Origin: Eunapius fragilis
Lineage: Eukaryota > Porifera > Demospongiae > Spongillida > Spongillidae
Reading direction: 5' to 3'
Assembly: GCA_963681505.1 (NCBI GenBank)
Contig: OY811971.1
Location: forward strand, 13,615,232-13,679,231
DNA: 64,000 nt
The position numbers and the translations under genes were made by a program. The notes below the pieces were generated by a model, which did not search any database, was not told the origin of the DNA, and saw only the letters and a list, made by a program, of their open reading frames with translations. Positions 41,335 to 54,386 of the stretch are shown here, piece by piece (within the stretch, counting starts at the first letter, position 1; every line of letters begins with the position of its first letter).

Positions 41335-43218
41335 TCACATTGGTCTGAGGCCTCACCACAATGGTCTTCTTAGGGTGATGTGATTATGAAGGGTGTGGCT
41401 ATGTTCGGTGAGTAATTTGTCTCTAATAATGATATACACACGGAAATGTGTATCATACAGTACATTTCATTGTATGTGACGCAAGGTTTGTCCAGTAAGC
41501 TTCAGATTGGTATGAGACATCACCCCAATGGTCTTCTGAGGGTCACATGATTCTGAAGGGTGTGGCTATCTCAGGTGAGTTGTTTGTCACTAATAATGGT
41601 ATACATACTGACGTGAGTATCACTGCATTTCATTGTATGTGACGCAAGGTTTGTCCAGTAAGCTTCAGATTGGTATCAGACATCACCCTAATGGTCTTCT
41701 GAGGGTCACGTGATTCTGAAGGGTGTGGCTATCTCAGGTGAGTTGTTTGTCGCTAATAATGGTATACATACTGACGTGAGTATCACTGCATTTCATTGTG
41801 TGTGACGCAAGGTTTGTCCAGTAAGCTTCAGATTGGTATGAGACATCACCCTAATGGTCTTCTGAGGGTCACGTGATTCTGAAGGGTGTGGCTATCTCAG
41901 GTGAGTTGTTTGTCGCTAATAATGGTATACATACTGACGTGAGTATCACTGCATTTCATTGTATGTGACGCAAGGTTTGTCCAGTAAGCTTCAGATTGGT
42001 ATGAGACATCACCCCAATGGTCTTCTGAGGGTCACGTGATTCTGAAGGGTGTGGCTATCTCAGGTGAGTCGTTTGTCACTAATAATGGTATACATACTGA
42101 CGTGAGTATCACTGCATTTCATTGTATGTGACGAAAGGTTTGTCCAGTAAGCTTCAGATTGGTATGAGACATCACCCCAATGGTCTTCTGAGGGTCACGT
42201 GATTCTGAAGGGTGTGGCTATCTCAGGTGAGTCGTTTGTCACTAATAATGGTATACATACTGACGTGAGTATCACTACATTTCATTGTATGATACTGACG
42301 TGAGTATCACTGCATTTCATTGTATGTGACGCAAGGTTTGTCCAGTAAGCTTCAGATTGGTATGAGACATCACCCTAATGGTCTTCTGAGGGTCACGTGA
42401 TTCTGAAGGGTGTGGCTATCTCAGGTGAGTTGTTTGTCGCTAATAATGGTATACATACTGACGTGAGTATCACTACATTTCATTGTATGTGACGAAAGGT
42501 TTGTCCAGTAAGCTTCAGATTGGTATGAGACATCACCCCAATGGTCTTCTGAGGGTCACGTGATTCTGAAGGGTGTGGCTATCTCAGGTGAGTTGTTTGT
42601 CACTAATAATGGTATACATACTGACGTGAGTATCACTACATTTCATTGTATGTGACGCAAGGTTTGTCCAGTAAGCTTCAGATTGGTATGAGACATCACC
42701 CCAATGGTCTTCTGAGGGTCACGTGATTCTGAAGGGTGTGGCTATCTCAGGTGAGTTGTTTGTCGCTAATAATGGTATACATACTGACGTGAGTATCACT
42801 ACATTTCATTGTATGTGACGCAGGGTTTGTTCAGTAAGCTTCAGATTGGTATGAGACATCACCCCAACGGTCTTCTGAGGGTCACGTGATTCTGAAGGGT
42901 GTGGCTATCTCAGGTGAGTCGTTTGTCACTAATAATGGTATACATACTGACGTGAGTATCACTACATTTTGATGTATGTGACGCAAGGTTTGTCCAATAA
43001 GCTTCAGATTGGTATGAGACATCACCCCAATGGCCTTCTGAGGGTCACGTGATTCTGAAGGGTGTGGCTATCTCAGGTGAGTTGTTTGTCACAATAATAG
43101 TATACATACTAACGTGAGATCACTACTTTTCATTGCATGTGACGCAAGGTTTGTCCAGTGTGCTTCAATTTGGTCTGAGGCCTCACCCCACTGGTCTTCT
43201 ATGGATAAGTGACTATGC
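41335..43218. repeat. 163-bp satellite, about 11.5 units
   Basis: Tandem units containing GACGCAAGGTTTGTCCAGTA, GGTCACGTGATTCTGAAGG and ATAATGGTATACATACTGAC. The inner units are nearly identical; the first and last (about 41335 and 43140 on) are clearly diverged. One partial duplication of about 40 bp sits near 42290. Each inner unit has a CACGTG. Confidence 0.95.
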
Positions 43219-43638
43219 AGCACTCACTGGAAATACATCAAGAATCTGTTCACCTATCAGAGTCATGTTAATGAATAGTTTTTCATATAGTTGACTTGGT
43301 TCTGTGTACAGTGCTACACAAGTATATAATCACACACAAAAAAGTTCATCCACCTGCTGCACAAGGTGGGAGTAGGAACGACTCAGAATGGCATGAGCAT
43401 TAGCTCTAATTAGTGAGTGACTGAGGCGACCAAAGAGGTCAGTCAATGCCTTGGTTATTTTTATGAAGAAAAGCATTATTTTATATATTTCTTGGACGAT
43501 GGCATATGCTTCAGCTTGCCCTGGAGACTATGTTCTGCTGCTGCGTGATGTTACTTGTTATATGCATCGCATAAAGAGGCGGGGCACGCAAACAATCTAT
43601 CGCTAGAATGTACATCGTTCTCTCGGTGTCTGCTTTGG

Positions 43639-43775
43639 GGCCATCCATAAATTACGTCACGCCGAAGGGTCCCCAGCATGCAGGGTGGTAGCAGCCAGTG
43701 TGACGATGTTGTATACATGAAGCATGCATCAAGTATCGGAGGGGTCCATATAGGTGACGTAATTTATGAATGGCC
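43639..43775. mobile_element. 137-bp inverted-repeat (MITE-like) element
   Basis: The left arm GGCCATCCATAAATTACGTC is inverted at the right as GACGTAATTTATGAATGGCC with one mismatch. A pair of GGGTCC motifs lies inside. Confidence 0.7.
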
Positions 43776-43897
43776 GCTCATATCAATTATACAAAAACTC
43801 AGGATGCCAACTCCAACCTCCCACTATGGATATGTGTCTTTCAGAATGCCTCACGCTCTCAGCAAGCGAGGTCTGCGATCGCCATGTCATTAGTACA

Positions 43898-43925
43898 ACC
43901 AGAGATCATATATATGATCTCTGGT
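43898..43925. other. Perfect 28-bp palindrome
   Basis: Two 14-bp halves with no spacer, centred on ATATAT: ACCAGAGATCATAT and its exact complement. Flanking CATGTCAT and ACATGAC extend it imperfectly. Confidence 0.9.
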
Positions 43926-44039
43926 AAAACATGACGACGCATGCGCTATGGTATAATAGCAGCCACGTGAATCACGTGATGATTATTTTCGTCTCGCGTC
44001 GGTAAGTATGGCTCACAGAATGTGTTTTTGATAGGATGT

Positions 44040-44554
44040 ATGACCGCTGTGGAACACTGCATCTTCCATTGTAAGTCTGAGAGGTGCCATTTTATTCCAA
44101 AATCGTCAAACGAAAGCCAGGTGAGTTACCTTTAGCCTACATTCGTTTTGAATTGAAAGCTTTGCTTGTCAGGAAATAGTGTATTGGGATAACGTTCTGC
44201 GATTCAATTGAGGCAGGTTGTTGGTTAGTAAGGACGGCCGACTACGCTGCACACCGAGGCGAGCTGTCAATTACGTGTTTTTGTGTGGCACTTTGTTCCA
44301 AGGCGTAACGTCGGAAACAGAATAATGGTGTTCTCTACTGCATTATGGCTGAAAATTTGGATTCCTTGATCTACCTGCAGCATCGTGGCTGAATAAGAGC
44401 GCTAAAACGTACGTGATGTAACAGTACATCGTTATTGTTACCCTTTTCCTTCCGCACAAATGGCGGTGTATTCTACGTGCATTCGGGTTGAACTGTTCTA
44501 AAGAAAGGTGTTGTGGAAGTCAGATGTTAAAACTTCACAATCAATTGCTCGGAG
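44040..44554 (+). CDS. Possible start of an unrecognised gene (Cys/His-rich)
   Basis: A donor GTCG|GTAAGT (about 44004), an acceptor TTTTTGATAG, then ATG at 44040 opening MTAVEHCIFHCKSERCHFIP up to a GTGAGT donor (44121). A second exon, 44508-44554, joins in phase 0 (VLWKSDVKTSQSIAR) with donor GTAAGG. The C-C-C-H spacing could be a small zinc-binding unit. It lies inside the 4-kb transposon and points toward its right end; no further exons follow before the array resumes. It may be the 5' end of the element's own deleted gene. Confidence 0.35.
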
Positions 44555-44987
44555 GTAAGGCCATGTTTTGGTGAAAGTGTTGTTTCAGTTATGCTTTTTT
44601 TTTTACGAACAGGTTTGTTCTCTATCAACTTCGTATGATTTATAGATTTGTATTTGTAAACTTGAAACATTAAATTTTTTGACTGCGATCACTAACTAAT
44701 AATAGTATTAACTAGTATATTTAACTTTCCTTACGTCATACGATAATTCTATTACGCGTACACGGTAGGTTCCTCGGTCACGTACAAAATTGCACGTTCG
44801 CGCGCGACGTTGCTCTCGAAATACCCCGTGCGCATACAAATAATCCTCCGGGACCGGGAAATTATTCGTATGAAATCGGTCCACTCACGATTTCGAGAGC
44901 ACATGGCGCGCAAAATTCGAAAGCACGCTCTTCCGGGTGATATTGCGTGCTGTCACGGGCCCGGAATCAAAGCCCTGAATTGCTGTG

Positions 44988-47900
44988 TTGTGACCACCAT
45001 TGATGGTGTGGGAGGGGTGACCACCATTGATGGTGTGGGAGGGGTGACCACCATTGATGGTGTGGGAGAGGTGACCACCATAGATGGTGTGGGAGAGGTG
45101 ACCACCATTGATGGTGTGGGAGAGGTGACCACCATTGATGGTGTAGGAGAGGTGACCACCATTGATGGTGTGGGAGGGGTGACCACCATTGATGGTGTGG
45201 GAAGGGTAACCACCATTGATGGTGTGGGAGAGGTGACCACCATTGATGGTGTGGGAGGGGTGACCACCATTGATGGTGTGGGAGGGGTGACCACCATTCA
45301 TGGTGTGGGAAGGGTGACCACCATTGATGGTGTGGGAGAGGTGACCACCATTGATGGTGTGGGAGGGGTGACCACCATTGATGGTGTGGGAGGGGTGACC
45401 ACCATTGATGGTGTGGGAGAGGGGACCACCATTGATGGTGTGGGAGGGGTGACCACCATTGATGGTGTGGGAGGGGGTCCTCCATTGATGGTGTGTGAGG
45501 GGTGACCACCATTGATGGTGTGGGAGGGGGACCTCCATTGATGGTGTGTGAGGGGTGACCACCATTGATGGTGTGGGAGAGGTGACCACCATTGATGGTG
45601 TGGGAGGGGTGACCACCATTGATGGTGTGTGGGAGAGGTGACCACCATTGACGGTGTGGGAGGGGTGACCACCTCTGATGGTGTGGGAGGGGTGACCACC
45701 ATTGATGGTGTGTGAGGGGTGACCACCATTGATGGTGTGTGAGGGGTGACCACCACTGATGGTGTGGGAGAGGTGACCACCATTGATGGTGTGTGAGGGG
45801 TAACCACCATTGATGGTGTGTGAGGGGTGACCACCATTGATGGTGTGGGAGGGGTGACCACCATTGATGGTGTGTGGGAGAGGTGACCACCATTGACGGT
45901 GTGGGAGGGGTGACCACCTCTGATGGTGTGGGAGGGGTGACCACCATTGATGGTGTGTGAGGGGTGACCACCATTGATGGTGTGTGAGGGGTGACCACCA
46001 CTGATGGTGTGGGAGGGGTGACCACCATTGATGGTGTGTGAGGGGTGACCACCATTGATGGTGTGTGAGGGGTGACCACCATTGATGGTGTGGGAGAGGT
46101 GACCACCAGTGACGGTGTGGGAAGGGTGACCACCATTGATGGTGTGGGAGAGGTGACCACCATTGATGGTGTGGGAGAGGTGACCACCATTGACGGTGTG
46201 GGAGGGGTGACCACCATTGATGGTGTGGGAAGGGTGACCACCATACATGGTGTGGGAGAGGTGACCACCATTGACGGTGTGGGAGGGGTGACCTCCATTG
46301 ATGGTGTGGGAGAGGTGACCACCATTGATGGTGTGGGAGGGGTGACCACCATTGATGGTGTGGGGGGGGTGACCACCATTGATGGTGTGGGAGAGGTGAC
46401 CACCATTGATGGTGTGGGAGAGGTGACCACCATTGATGGTGTGGGAGGGGTGACCACCATTGACGGTGTGGGAGGGGTGACCACCATTGATGGTGTGGGA
46501 GAGGTGACCACCATTGATGGTGTGGGAGGGGTGACCACCATTGATGGTGTGTGAGGGGTGACCACCACTGATGGTGTGGGAGAGGTGACCACCATTGATG
46601 GTGTGTGAGGGGTGACCACCATTGATGGTGTGTGAGGGGTGACCACCATTGATGGTGTGGGAGGGGTGACCACCATTGATGGTGTGTGGGAGAGGTGACC
46701 ACCATTGACGGTGTGGGAGGGGTGACCACCTCTGATGGTGTGGGAGGGGTGACCACCATTGATGGTGTGTGAGGGGTGACCACCATTGATGGTGTGTGAG
46801 GGGTGACCACCACTGATGGTGTGGGAGGGGTGACCACCATTGATGGTGTGTGAGGGGTGACCACCATTGATGGTGTGTGAGGGGTGACCACCATTGATGG
46901 TGTGGGAGAGGTGACCACCAGTGACGGTGTGGGAAGGGTGACCACCATTGATGGGGTGGGAGAGGTGACCACCATTGATGGTGTGGGAGGGGTGACCACC
47001 ATTGATGGTGTGGGGGGGTGACCACCATTGATGGTGTGGGAGAGGTGACCACCATTGATGGTGTGGGAGGGGTGACCACCATTGATGGTGTGGGAGGGGT
47101 GACCACCATTGATGGTGTGGGAGGGGTGACCACCATTGATGGTGTGGAAGGGGTGACCACCATTGACGGTGTGGGAGGGGTGATCACCATTGATGGTGTG
47201 GGAGAGGTGACCACCATTGACGGGGGTGACCACCATTGATGGTGTGGGAGAGGTGACCACCATTGATGGTGTGGGAGGGGTGACCACCATTGATGGTGTG
47301 GGAGGGGTGACCACCATTGATGGTGTGGGAGGGGTGACCACCATTGATGGTGTGGGAGAGGTGACCACCATTGACGGTGTGGGAGGGGTGACCACCATTG
47401 ATGGTGTGGGAGAGGTGACCACCATTGACGGTGTGGGAGGGGTGACCACCATTGATGGTGTGGGGGGGTGACCACCATTGATGGTGTGGGAGAGGTGACC
47501 ACCATTGATGGTGTGGGAGGGGTGACCACCATTGATGGTGTGGGAGGGGTGACCACCATTGATGGTGTGGGAGGGGTGACCACCATTGATGGTGTGGAAG
47601 GGGTGACCAGCTTTGATGGTGTGGGAGGGGTGACCACCATTGATGGTGTGGGAGGGGTGACCACCATTGATGGTGTGGGAGGGGTGACCACCATTGATGG
47701 TGTGGGAGAGGTGACCACCATTGATGGTGTGGGAGGGGTGACCACCATTGATGATGTGGGAGGGGTGACCACCATTGATGGTGTGGGAGGGATGACCACC
47801 ATTGATGGTGTGGGATAGGTGACCACCATTGATGGTGTGGGAGGGGTGACCACCACTGATGGTGTGGGAGAGGTGACCACCATTGAAGGTGTGGGAGGGG

Positions 47901-50900
47901 TGACCACCATTGATGGTGTGGGAGAGGTGACCACCATTGAAGGTGTGGGAGAGGTGACCACCATTGATGGTGTGGGAGGGGTGACCACCATTGATGGTGT
48001 GGGAGGGGTGACCACCATTGATTGTGTGTGAGGGGTGATCACCATTGATGGTGTGGGAGAGGTGACCACCATTGATGGTGTGGGAAGGGTGACCACCATT
48101 GATGGTGTGGGAGGGGTGACCACCATTGATGGTGTGAGAGAGGTGACCACCATTGATGGTGTGGGAGAGGTGACCACCATTGATGGTGTGGGAGGGGTGA
48201 CCACCATTGATGGTGTGGGAGGGGTGACCACCTTTGATGGTGTGGGAGAGGTGACCACCATTGATGGTGTGGGAGGGGTGACCACCATTGATGGTGTTGG
48301 AAGGGTGACCACCATTGATGATGTGGGAGAGGTGACCACCATTGACGGTGTGGAAGGCGTGACCACCATTGATGGTGTGGGAGAGGTGACCACCATTGAT
48401 GGTGTGGGAGAGGTGACCACCATTGATGGTGTGGGAGGGGTGACCACCATTGATGGTGTGGGTGGGGTGACCACCATTGATGGTGTGGGAGGGGTGACCA
48501 CCATTGATAGTGTTGGAAGGGTGACCACCATTGATGATGTGGGAGGGGTGACCACCATTGATGGTGTGGGAGAGGTGACCACTATTGATGGTGTGGGAGT
48601 TGTGACCACCATTGATGGTGTGGGAGGGGTGACCACCATTGATGGTGTGGGAGGGGTGACCACCATTGATGGTGTGGGAGAGGTGACCACCATTGATGGT
48701 GTGGGAGGGGTGACCACCATTGATGGTGTGGGAGGGGTGACCACCTTTGATGGTGTGGGAGGGGTGACCACCATTGATTGTGTGGGAGGGGTGACCACCA
48801 TTGATGGTGTTGGAGGGGTGACCACCATTGATGGTGTGGGAGGGGTGACCACCATTGATGGTGTGGGAGAGGTGACCACCATTGATGGTGTCGGAGGGAT
48901 GACCACCAATGATGGTGTGGAGGGGTGACCACCATTGATGGTGTGGGAGGGGTGACCACCATTGATGGTGTGGGAGTTGTGACCACCATTTATGGTGTGG
49001 GAGGGGTGACCACCATTGATGGTGTGGGAGGGGTGACCACCATTGATGGTGTGGGAGAGGTGACCACCATTGATGGTGTCGGAGGGGTGACCACCATTGA
49101 TGGTGTGGGAGGTGTGACTACCATTGATGGTGTGGGTGACCACCATTGATGGTGTAGGAGGGGTGACCACCATTGATGGTGTGGGAGACGTGACCACCAT
49201 TGATGGTGTGGGAGAGGTGACCACCATTGATGGTGTAGGAGAGGTGACCACCTTTGATGGTGTGGGAGGGGTGACCACCATTGATGGTGTGGAAGGGTGA
49301 CCACCATTGATGGTGTGGGAGATGTGACCACCATTGATGGTGTGGGAGGGGTGACCTCCATTGATGGTGTGGGAGGGATGACCACAATTGATGGTGTGGG
49401 AGGGGTGACCACCCTTGATGGTGTGGGAGGGGTGACCACCATTGATGGTGTGGGAGGGGTGACCTCCATTGATGGTGTGGGAGAGGTGACCACCATTGAT
49501 GGTGTGGGAGGGGTGACCACCATTGATGGTGTGGAAGGGGTGACCAGCTTTGATGGAGTGGGAGGGGTGACCACCATTGATGGTGTGGGAGGGGTGACCA
49601 CCATTGATGGTGTTGGAGGGGTGACCACCATTGATGGTGTGGGAGAGGTGACCACCATTGATGGTGTGGGAGGGGTGACCACCATTGATGATGTGGGAGG
49701 GGTGACCACCATTGATGGTGTGGGAGGGATGACCACCATTGATGGTGTGGGATAGGTGACCACCATTGATGGTGTGGGAGGGGTGACCACCACTGATGGT
49801 GTGGGAGAGGTGACCACCATTGAAGGTGTGGGAGGGGTGACCACCATTGATGGTGTGGGAGAGGTGACCACCATTGAAGGTGTGGGAGAGGTGACCACCA
49901 TTGATGGTGTGGGAGGGGTGACCACCATTGATGGTGTGGGAGGGGTGACCACCATTGATGGTGTGGGAGAGGTGACCACCATTGATGGTGTCGGAGGGGT
50001 GACCACCATTGATGGTGTGGGAGGTGTGACTACCATTGATGGTGTGGGTGACCACCATTGATGGTGTAGGAGGGGTGACCACCATTGATGGTGTGGGAGA
50101 CGTGACCACCATTGATGGTGTGGGAGAGGTGACCACCATTGATGGTGTAGGAGAGGTGACCACCTTTGATGGTGTGGGAGGGGTGACCACCATTGATGGT
50201 GTGGAAGGGTGACCACCATTGATGGTGTGGGAGATGTGACCACCATTGATGGTGTGGGAGGGGTGACCTCCATTGATGGTGTGGGAGGGATGACCACAAT
50301 TGATGGTGTGGGAGGGGTGACCACCCTTGATGGTGTGGGAGGGGTGACCACCATTGATGGTGTGGGAGGGGTGACCTCCATTGATGGTGTGGGAGAGGTG
50401 ACCACCATTGATGGTGTGGGAGGGGTGACCACCATTGATGGTGTGGAAGGGGTGACCAGCTTTGATGGAGTGGGAGGGGTGACCACCATTGATGGTGTGG
50501 GAGGGGTGACCACCATTGATGGTGTTGGAGGGGTGACCACCATTGATGGTGTGGGAGAGGTGACCACCATTGATGGTGTGGGAGGGGTGACCACCATTGA
50601 TGATGTGGGAGGGGTGACCACCATTGATGGTGTGGGAGGGATGACCACCATTGATGGTGTGGGATAGGTGACCACCATTGATGGTGTGGGAGGGGTGACC
50701 ACCACTGATGGTGTGGGAGAGGTGACCACCATTGAAGGTGTGGGAGGGGTGACCACCATTGATGGTGTGGGAGAGGTGACCACCATTGAAGGTGTGGGAG
50801 AGGTGACCACCATTGATGGTGTGGGAGGGGTGACCACCATTGATGGTGTGGGAGGGGTGACCACCATTGATGGTGTGGGAGAGGTGACCACCATTGATGG

Positions 50901-53900
50901 TGTGGGAGGGGTGACCACCATTGATGGTGTGGGAGGGGTGACCACCTTTGATGGTGTGGGAGGGGTGACCACCATTGATTGTGTGGGAGGGGTGACCACC
51001 ATTGATGGTGTTGGAGGGGTGACCACCATTGATGGTGTGGGAGGGGTGACCACCATTGATGGTGTGGGAGAGGTGACCACCATTGATGGTGTCGGAGGGA
51101 TGACCACCAATGATGGTGTGGAGGGGTGACCACCATTGATGGTGTGGGAGGGGTGACCACCATTGATGGTGTGGGAGTTGTGACCACCATTTATGGTGTG
51201 GGAAGGGGTGACCACCATTGATGGTGTGGGAGGGGTGACCACCATTGATGGTGTGGGAGAGGTGACCACCATTGATGGTGTCGGAGGGGTGACCACCATT
51301 GATGGTGTGGGAGGTGTGACTACCATTGATGGTGTGGGTGACCACCATTGATGGTGTAGGAGGGGTGACCACCATTGATGGTGTGGGAGACGTGACCACC
51401 ATTGATGGTGTGGGAGAGGTGACCACCATTGATGGTGTAGGAGAGGTGACCACCTTTGATGGTGTGGGAGGGGTGACCACCATTGATGGTGTGGAAGGGT
51501 GACCACCATTGATGGTGTGGGAGATGTGACCACCATTGATGGTGTGGGAGGGGTGACCTCCATTGATGGTGTGGGAGGGATGACCACAATTGATGGTGTG
51601 GGAGGGGTGACCACCCTTGATGGTGTGGGAGGGGTGACCACCATTGATGGTGTGGGAGGGGTGACCTCCATTGATGGTGTGGGAGAGGTCACCACCATTG
51701 ATGGTGTGGGAGGGGTGACCACCACTGATGGTGTGGGAGGGGTGACCACCATTGATGGTGTGGGAGAGGTGACCACCATTGATGGTGTGGGAGAGGTGAC
51801 CACCACTGATGGTGTGGGAAGGGGTGACCACCATTGATGGTGTGGGAGGGGTGACCACCATTGATGGTGTGGGAGTTGTGACCACCATTTATGGTGTGGG
51901 AGGGGTGACCACCATTGATGGTGTGGGAGGGGTGACCACCATTGATGGTGTGGGAGAGGTGACCACCATTGATGGTGTCGGAGGGGTGACCACCATTGAT
52001 GGTGTGGGAGGTGTGACTACCATTGATGGTGTGGGTGACCACCATTGATGGTGTAGGAGGGGTGACCACCATTGATGGTGTGGGAGACGTGACCACCATT
52101 GATGGTGTGGGAGAGGTGACCACCATTGATGGTGTAGGAGAGGTGACCACCTTTGATGGTGTGGGAGGGGTGACCACCATTGATGGTGTGGAAGGGTGAC
52201 CACCATTGATGGTGTGGGAGATGTGACCACCATTGATGGTGTGGGAGGGGTGACCTCCATTGATGGTGTGGGAGGGATGACCACAATTGATGGTGTGGGA
52301 GGGGTGACCACCCTTGATGGTGTGGGAGGGGTGACCACCATTGATGGTGTGGGAGGGGTGACCTCCATTGATGGTGTGGGAGAGGTGACCACCATTGATG
52401 GTGTGGGAGGGGTGACCACCATTGATGGTGTGGAAGGGGTGACCAGCTTTGATGGTGTGGGAGGGGTGACCACCATTGATGGTGTGGGAGGGGTGACCAC
52501 CATTGATGGTGTTGGAGGGGTGACCACCATTGATGGTGTGGGAGAGGTGACCACCATTGATGGTGTGGGAGGGGTGACCACCATTGATGATGTGGGAGGG
52601 GTGACCACCATTGATGGTGTGGGAGGGATGACCACCATTGATGGTGTGGGATAGGTGACCACCATTGATGGTGTGGGAGGGGTGACCACCACTGATGGTG
52701 TGGGAGAGGTGACCACCATTGAAGGTGTGGGAGGGGTGACCACCATTGATGGTGTGGGAGAGGTGACCACCATTGAAGGTGTGGGAGAGGTGACCACCAT
52801 TGATGGTGTGGGAGGGGTGACCACCATTGATGGTGTGGGAGGGGTGACCACCATTGATGGTGTGGGAGAGGTGACCACCATTGATGGTGTGGGAGGGGTG
52901 ACCACCATTGATGGTGTGGGAGGGGTGACCACCTTTGATGGTGTGGGAGGGGTGACCACCATTGATTGTGTGGGAGGGGTGACCACCATTGATGGTGTTG
53001 GAGGGGTGACCACCATTGATGGTGTGGGAGGGGTGACCACCATTGATGGTGTGGGAGAGGTGACCACCATTGATGGTGTCGGAGGGATGACCACCAATGA
53101 TGGTGTGGAGGGGTGACCACCATTGATGGTGTGGGAGGGGTGACCACCATTGATGGTGTGGGAGTTGTGACCACCATTTATGGTGTGGGAAGGGGTGACC
53201 ACCATTGATGGTGTGGGAGGGGTGACCACCATTCATGGTGTGGGAGAGGTGACCACCATTGATGGTGTCGGAGGGGTGACCACCATTGATGGTGTGGGAG
53301 GTGTGACTACCATTGATGGTGTGGGTGACCACCATTGATGGTGTAGGAGGGGTGACCACCATTGATGGTGTGGGAGACGTGACCACCATTGATGGTGTGG
53401 GAGAGGTGACCACCATTGATGGTGTAGGAGAGGTGACCACCTTTGATGGTGTGGGAGGGGTGACCACCATTGATGGTGTGGAAGGGTGACCACCATTGAT
53501 GGTGTGGGAGATGTGACCACCATTGATGGTGTGGGAGGGGTGACCTCCATTGATGGTGTGGGAGGGATGACCACAATTGATGGTGTGGGAGGGGTGACCA
53601 CCCTTGATGGTGTGGGAGGGGTGACCACCATTGATGGTGTGGGAGGGGTGACCTCCATTGATGGTGTGGGAGAGGTGACCACCATTGATGGTGTGGGAGG
53701 GGTGACCACCACTGATGGTGTGGGAGGGGTGACCACCATTGATGGTGTGGGAGAGGTGACCACCATTGATGGTGTGGGAGAGGTGACCACCACTGATGGT
53801 GTGGGAGGGGTGACCACCATTGATGGTGTGGGAGAGGTGACCACCATTGATGGTGTGGGAGAGGTGACCACCACTGATGGTGTGGGAGAGGTGACCACCA

Positions 53901-53935
53901 TTGATGGTGTGGGAGAGGTGACCACCATTGATGGG
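44988..53935 (+). repeat. 27-bp minisatellite, right part, about 331 units with higher-order structure
   Basis: The same unit as the left part. From about 49.1 kb the array is organised in long near-identical blocks, marked by a short unit (GGTGTGGGTGACCACC) at 49130, 50042, 51332, 52029 and 53319. The spacings are 912, 1290, 697 and 1290 bp, giving a 1987-bp composite repeat. The left third (45.4-47.0 kb) has its own repeated block of about 1.0 kb with TGTGTGAGGGG units. Confidence 0.95.
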
Positions 53936-53949
53936 GCTTCAGCTACGGC

Positions 53950-54290
53950 TGGTACTCACACTGGTACTCAGGCAAGAGTCAAACAATTAAATCATCTTGC
54001 CTTCATACCCACTATTGCTTTATCGAATTTATCAACAGCAAGTTCCTGGACAGAACATGGTATTTGTGATATGATACAGCCACACGGGCCTGATTGGAAC
54101 TTGTCAGGCAGAAAGTCTTTTTCAGCTTTGAGACGAAAAACACACTTTCGTTCAACAATGACGGAAGAAAGGTTGACAGGTCTGTAACCATGATGTCTAT
54201 CCACAACGGAACCTGTGATTTGTGCAAGAAAAACCAATAGGCGTTTTATTTGCAAATCTATTTTGTTTGATGAGTCAGACCGTTTATTTT
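53950..54290 (+). pseudogene. hAT (TTF-type) transposase C-terminal remnant
   Basis: Reads KSFSALRRKTHFRSTMTEER followed by LTGL, matching by recall the conserved dimerisation block of hAT transposases (ERSFS.LRRLKT..RSTM..ERL.GL). Stops follow at once (54184 on), and the usual LA..NIH continuation is broken. It directly abuts the end of the 27-bp array. Confidence 0.65.
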
Positions 54291-54386
54291 TTAGAAATGA
54301 AGTGTTCTTTTCATGTGTGTAATTATTATTTGGACGGCCATATACATGGATCGAGTGCTAGACCTAGCGACGTATTCTTAGAATAG

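Larger units (their letters stand above)
40961..44987. mobile_element. 4027-bp DNA transposon inserted into the 27-bp array (CMC-like candidate)
   Basis: Both ends read inward CACAGCAATTC. The array is broken as ...GTGGGAGTTG | element | TTGTGACCACC..., and intact units reading GGGAGTTGTGACCACC occur elsewhere, so TTG is a 3-bp target duplication. CAC-type ends with a 3-bp duplication fit the CACTA/Chapaev group; that assignment is inference. It carries a 163-bp satellite, a small MITE, a 28-bp palindrome and exon-like pieces. A possible exon near the left end (41140-41229, HAEDTAAVEIREQVRRILIK then GTATGT) is unassigned. Confidence 0.75.

Noticed and set aside
44810..44990. Frame upstream of the right array as the N-terminus of a repeat protein
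   Set aside because: This DNA is the right end of the inserted transposon and runs into the array only by chance.
45298..51888. A 2196-codon minus-strand frame and many TTIDGVGG-type plus-strand frames over the 27-bp array
   Set aside because: A 27-bp period keeps frames open on both strands. The same DNA reads as several unrelated repeat peptides, with frame slips at indels and stops in GTGTGA variants.
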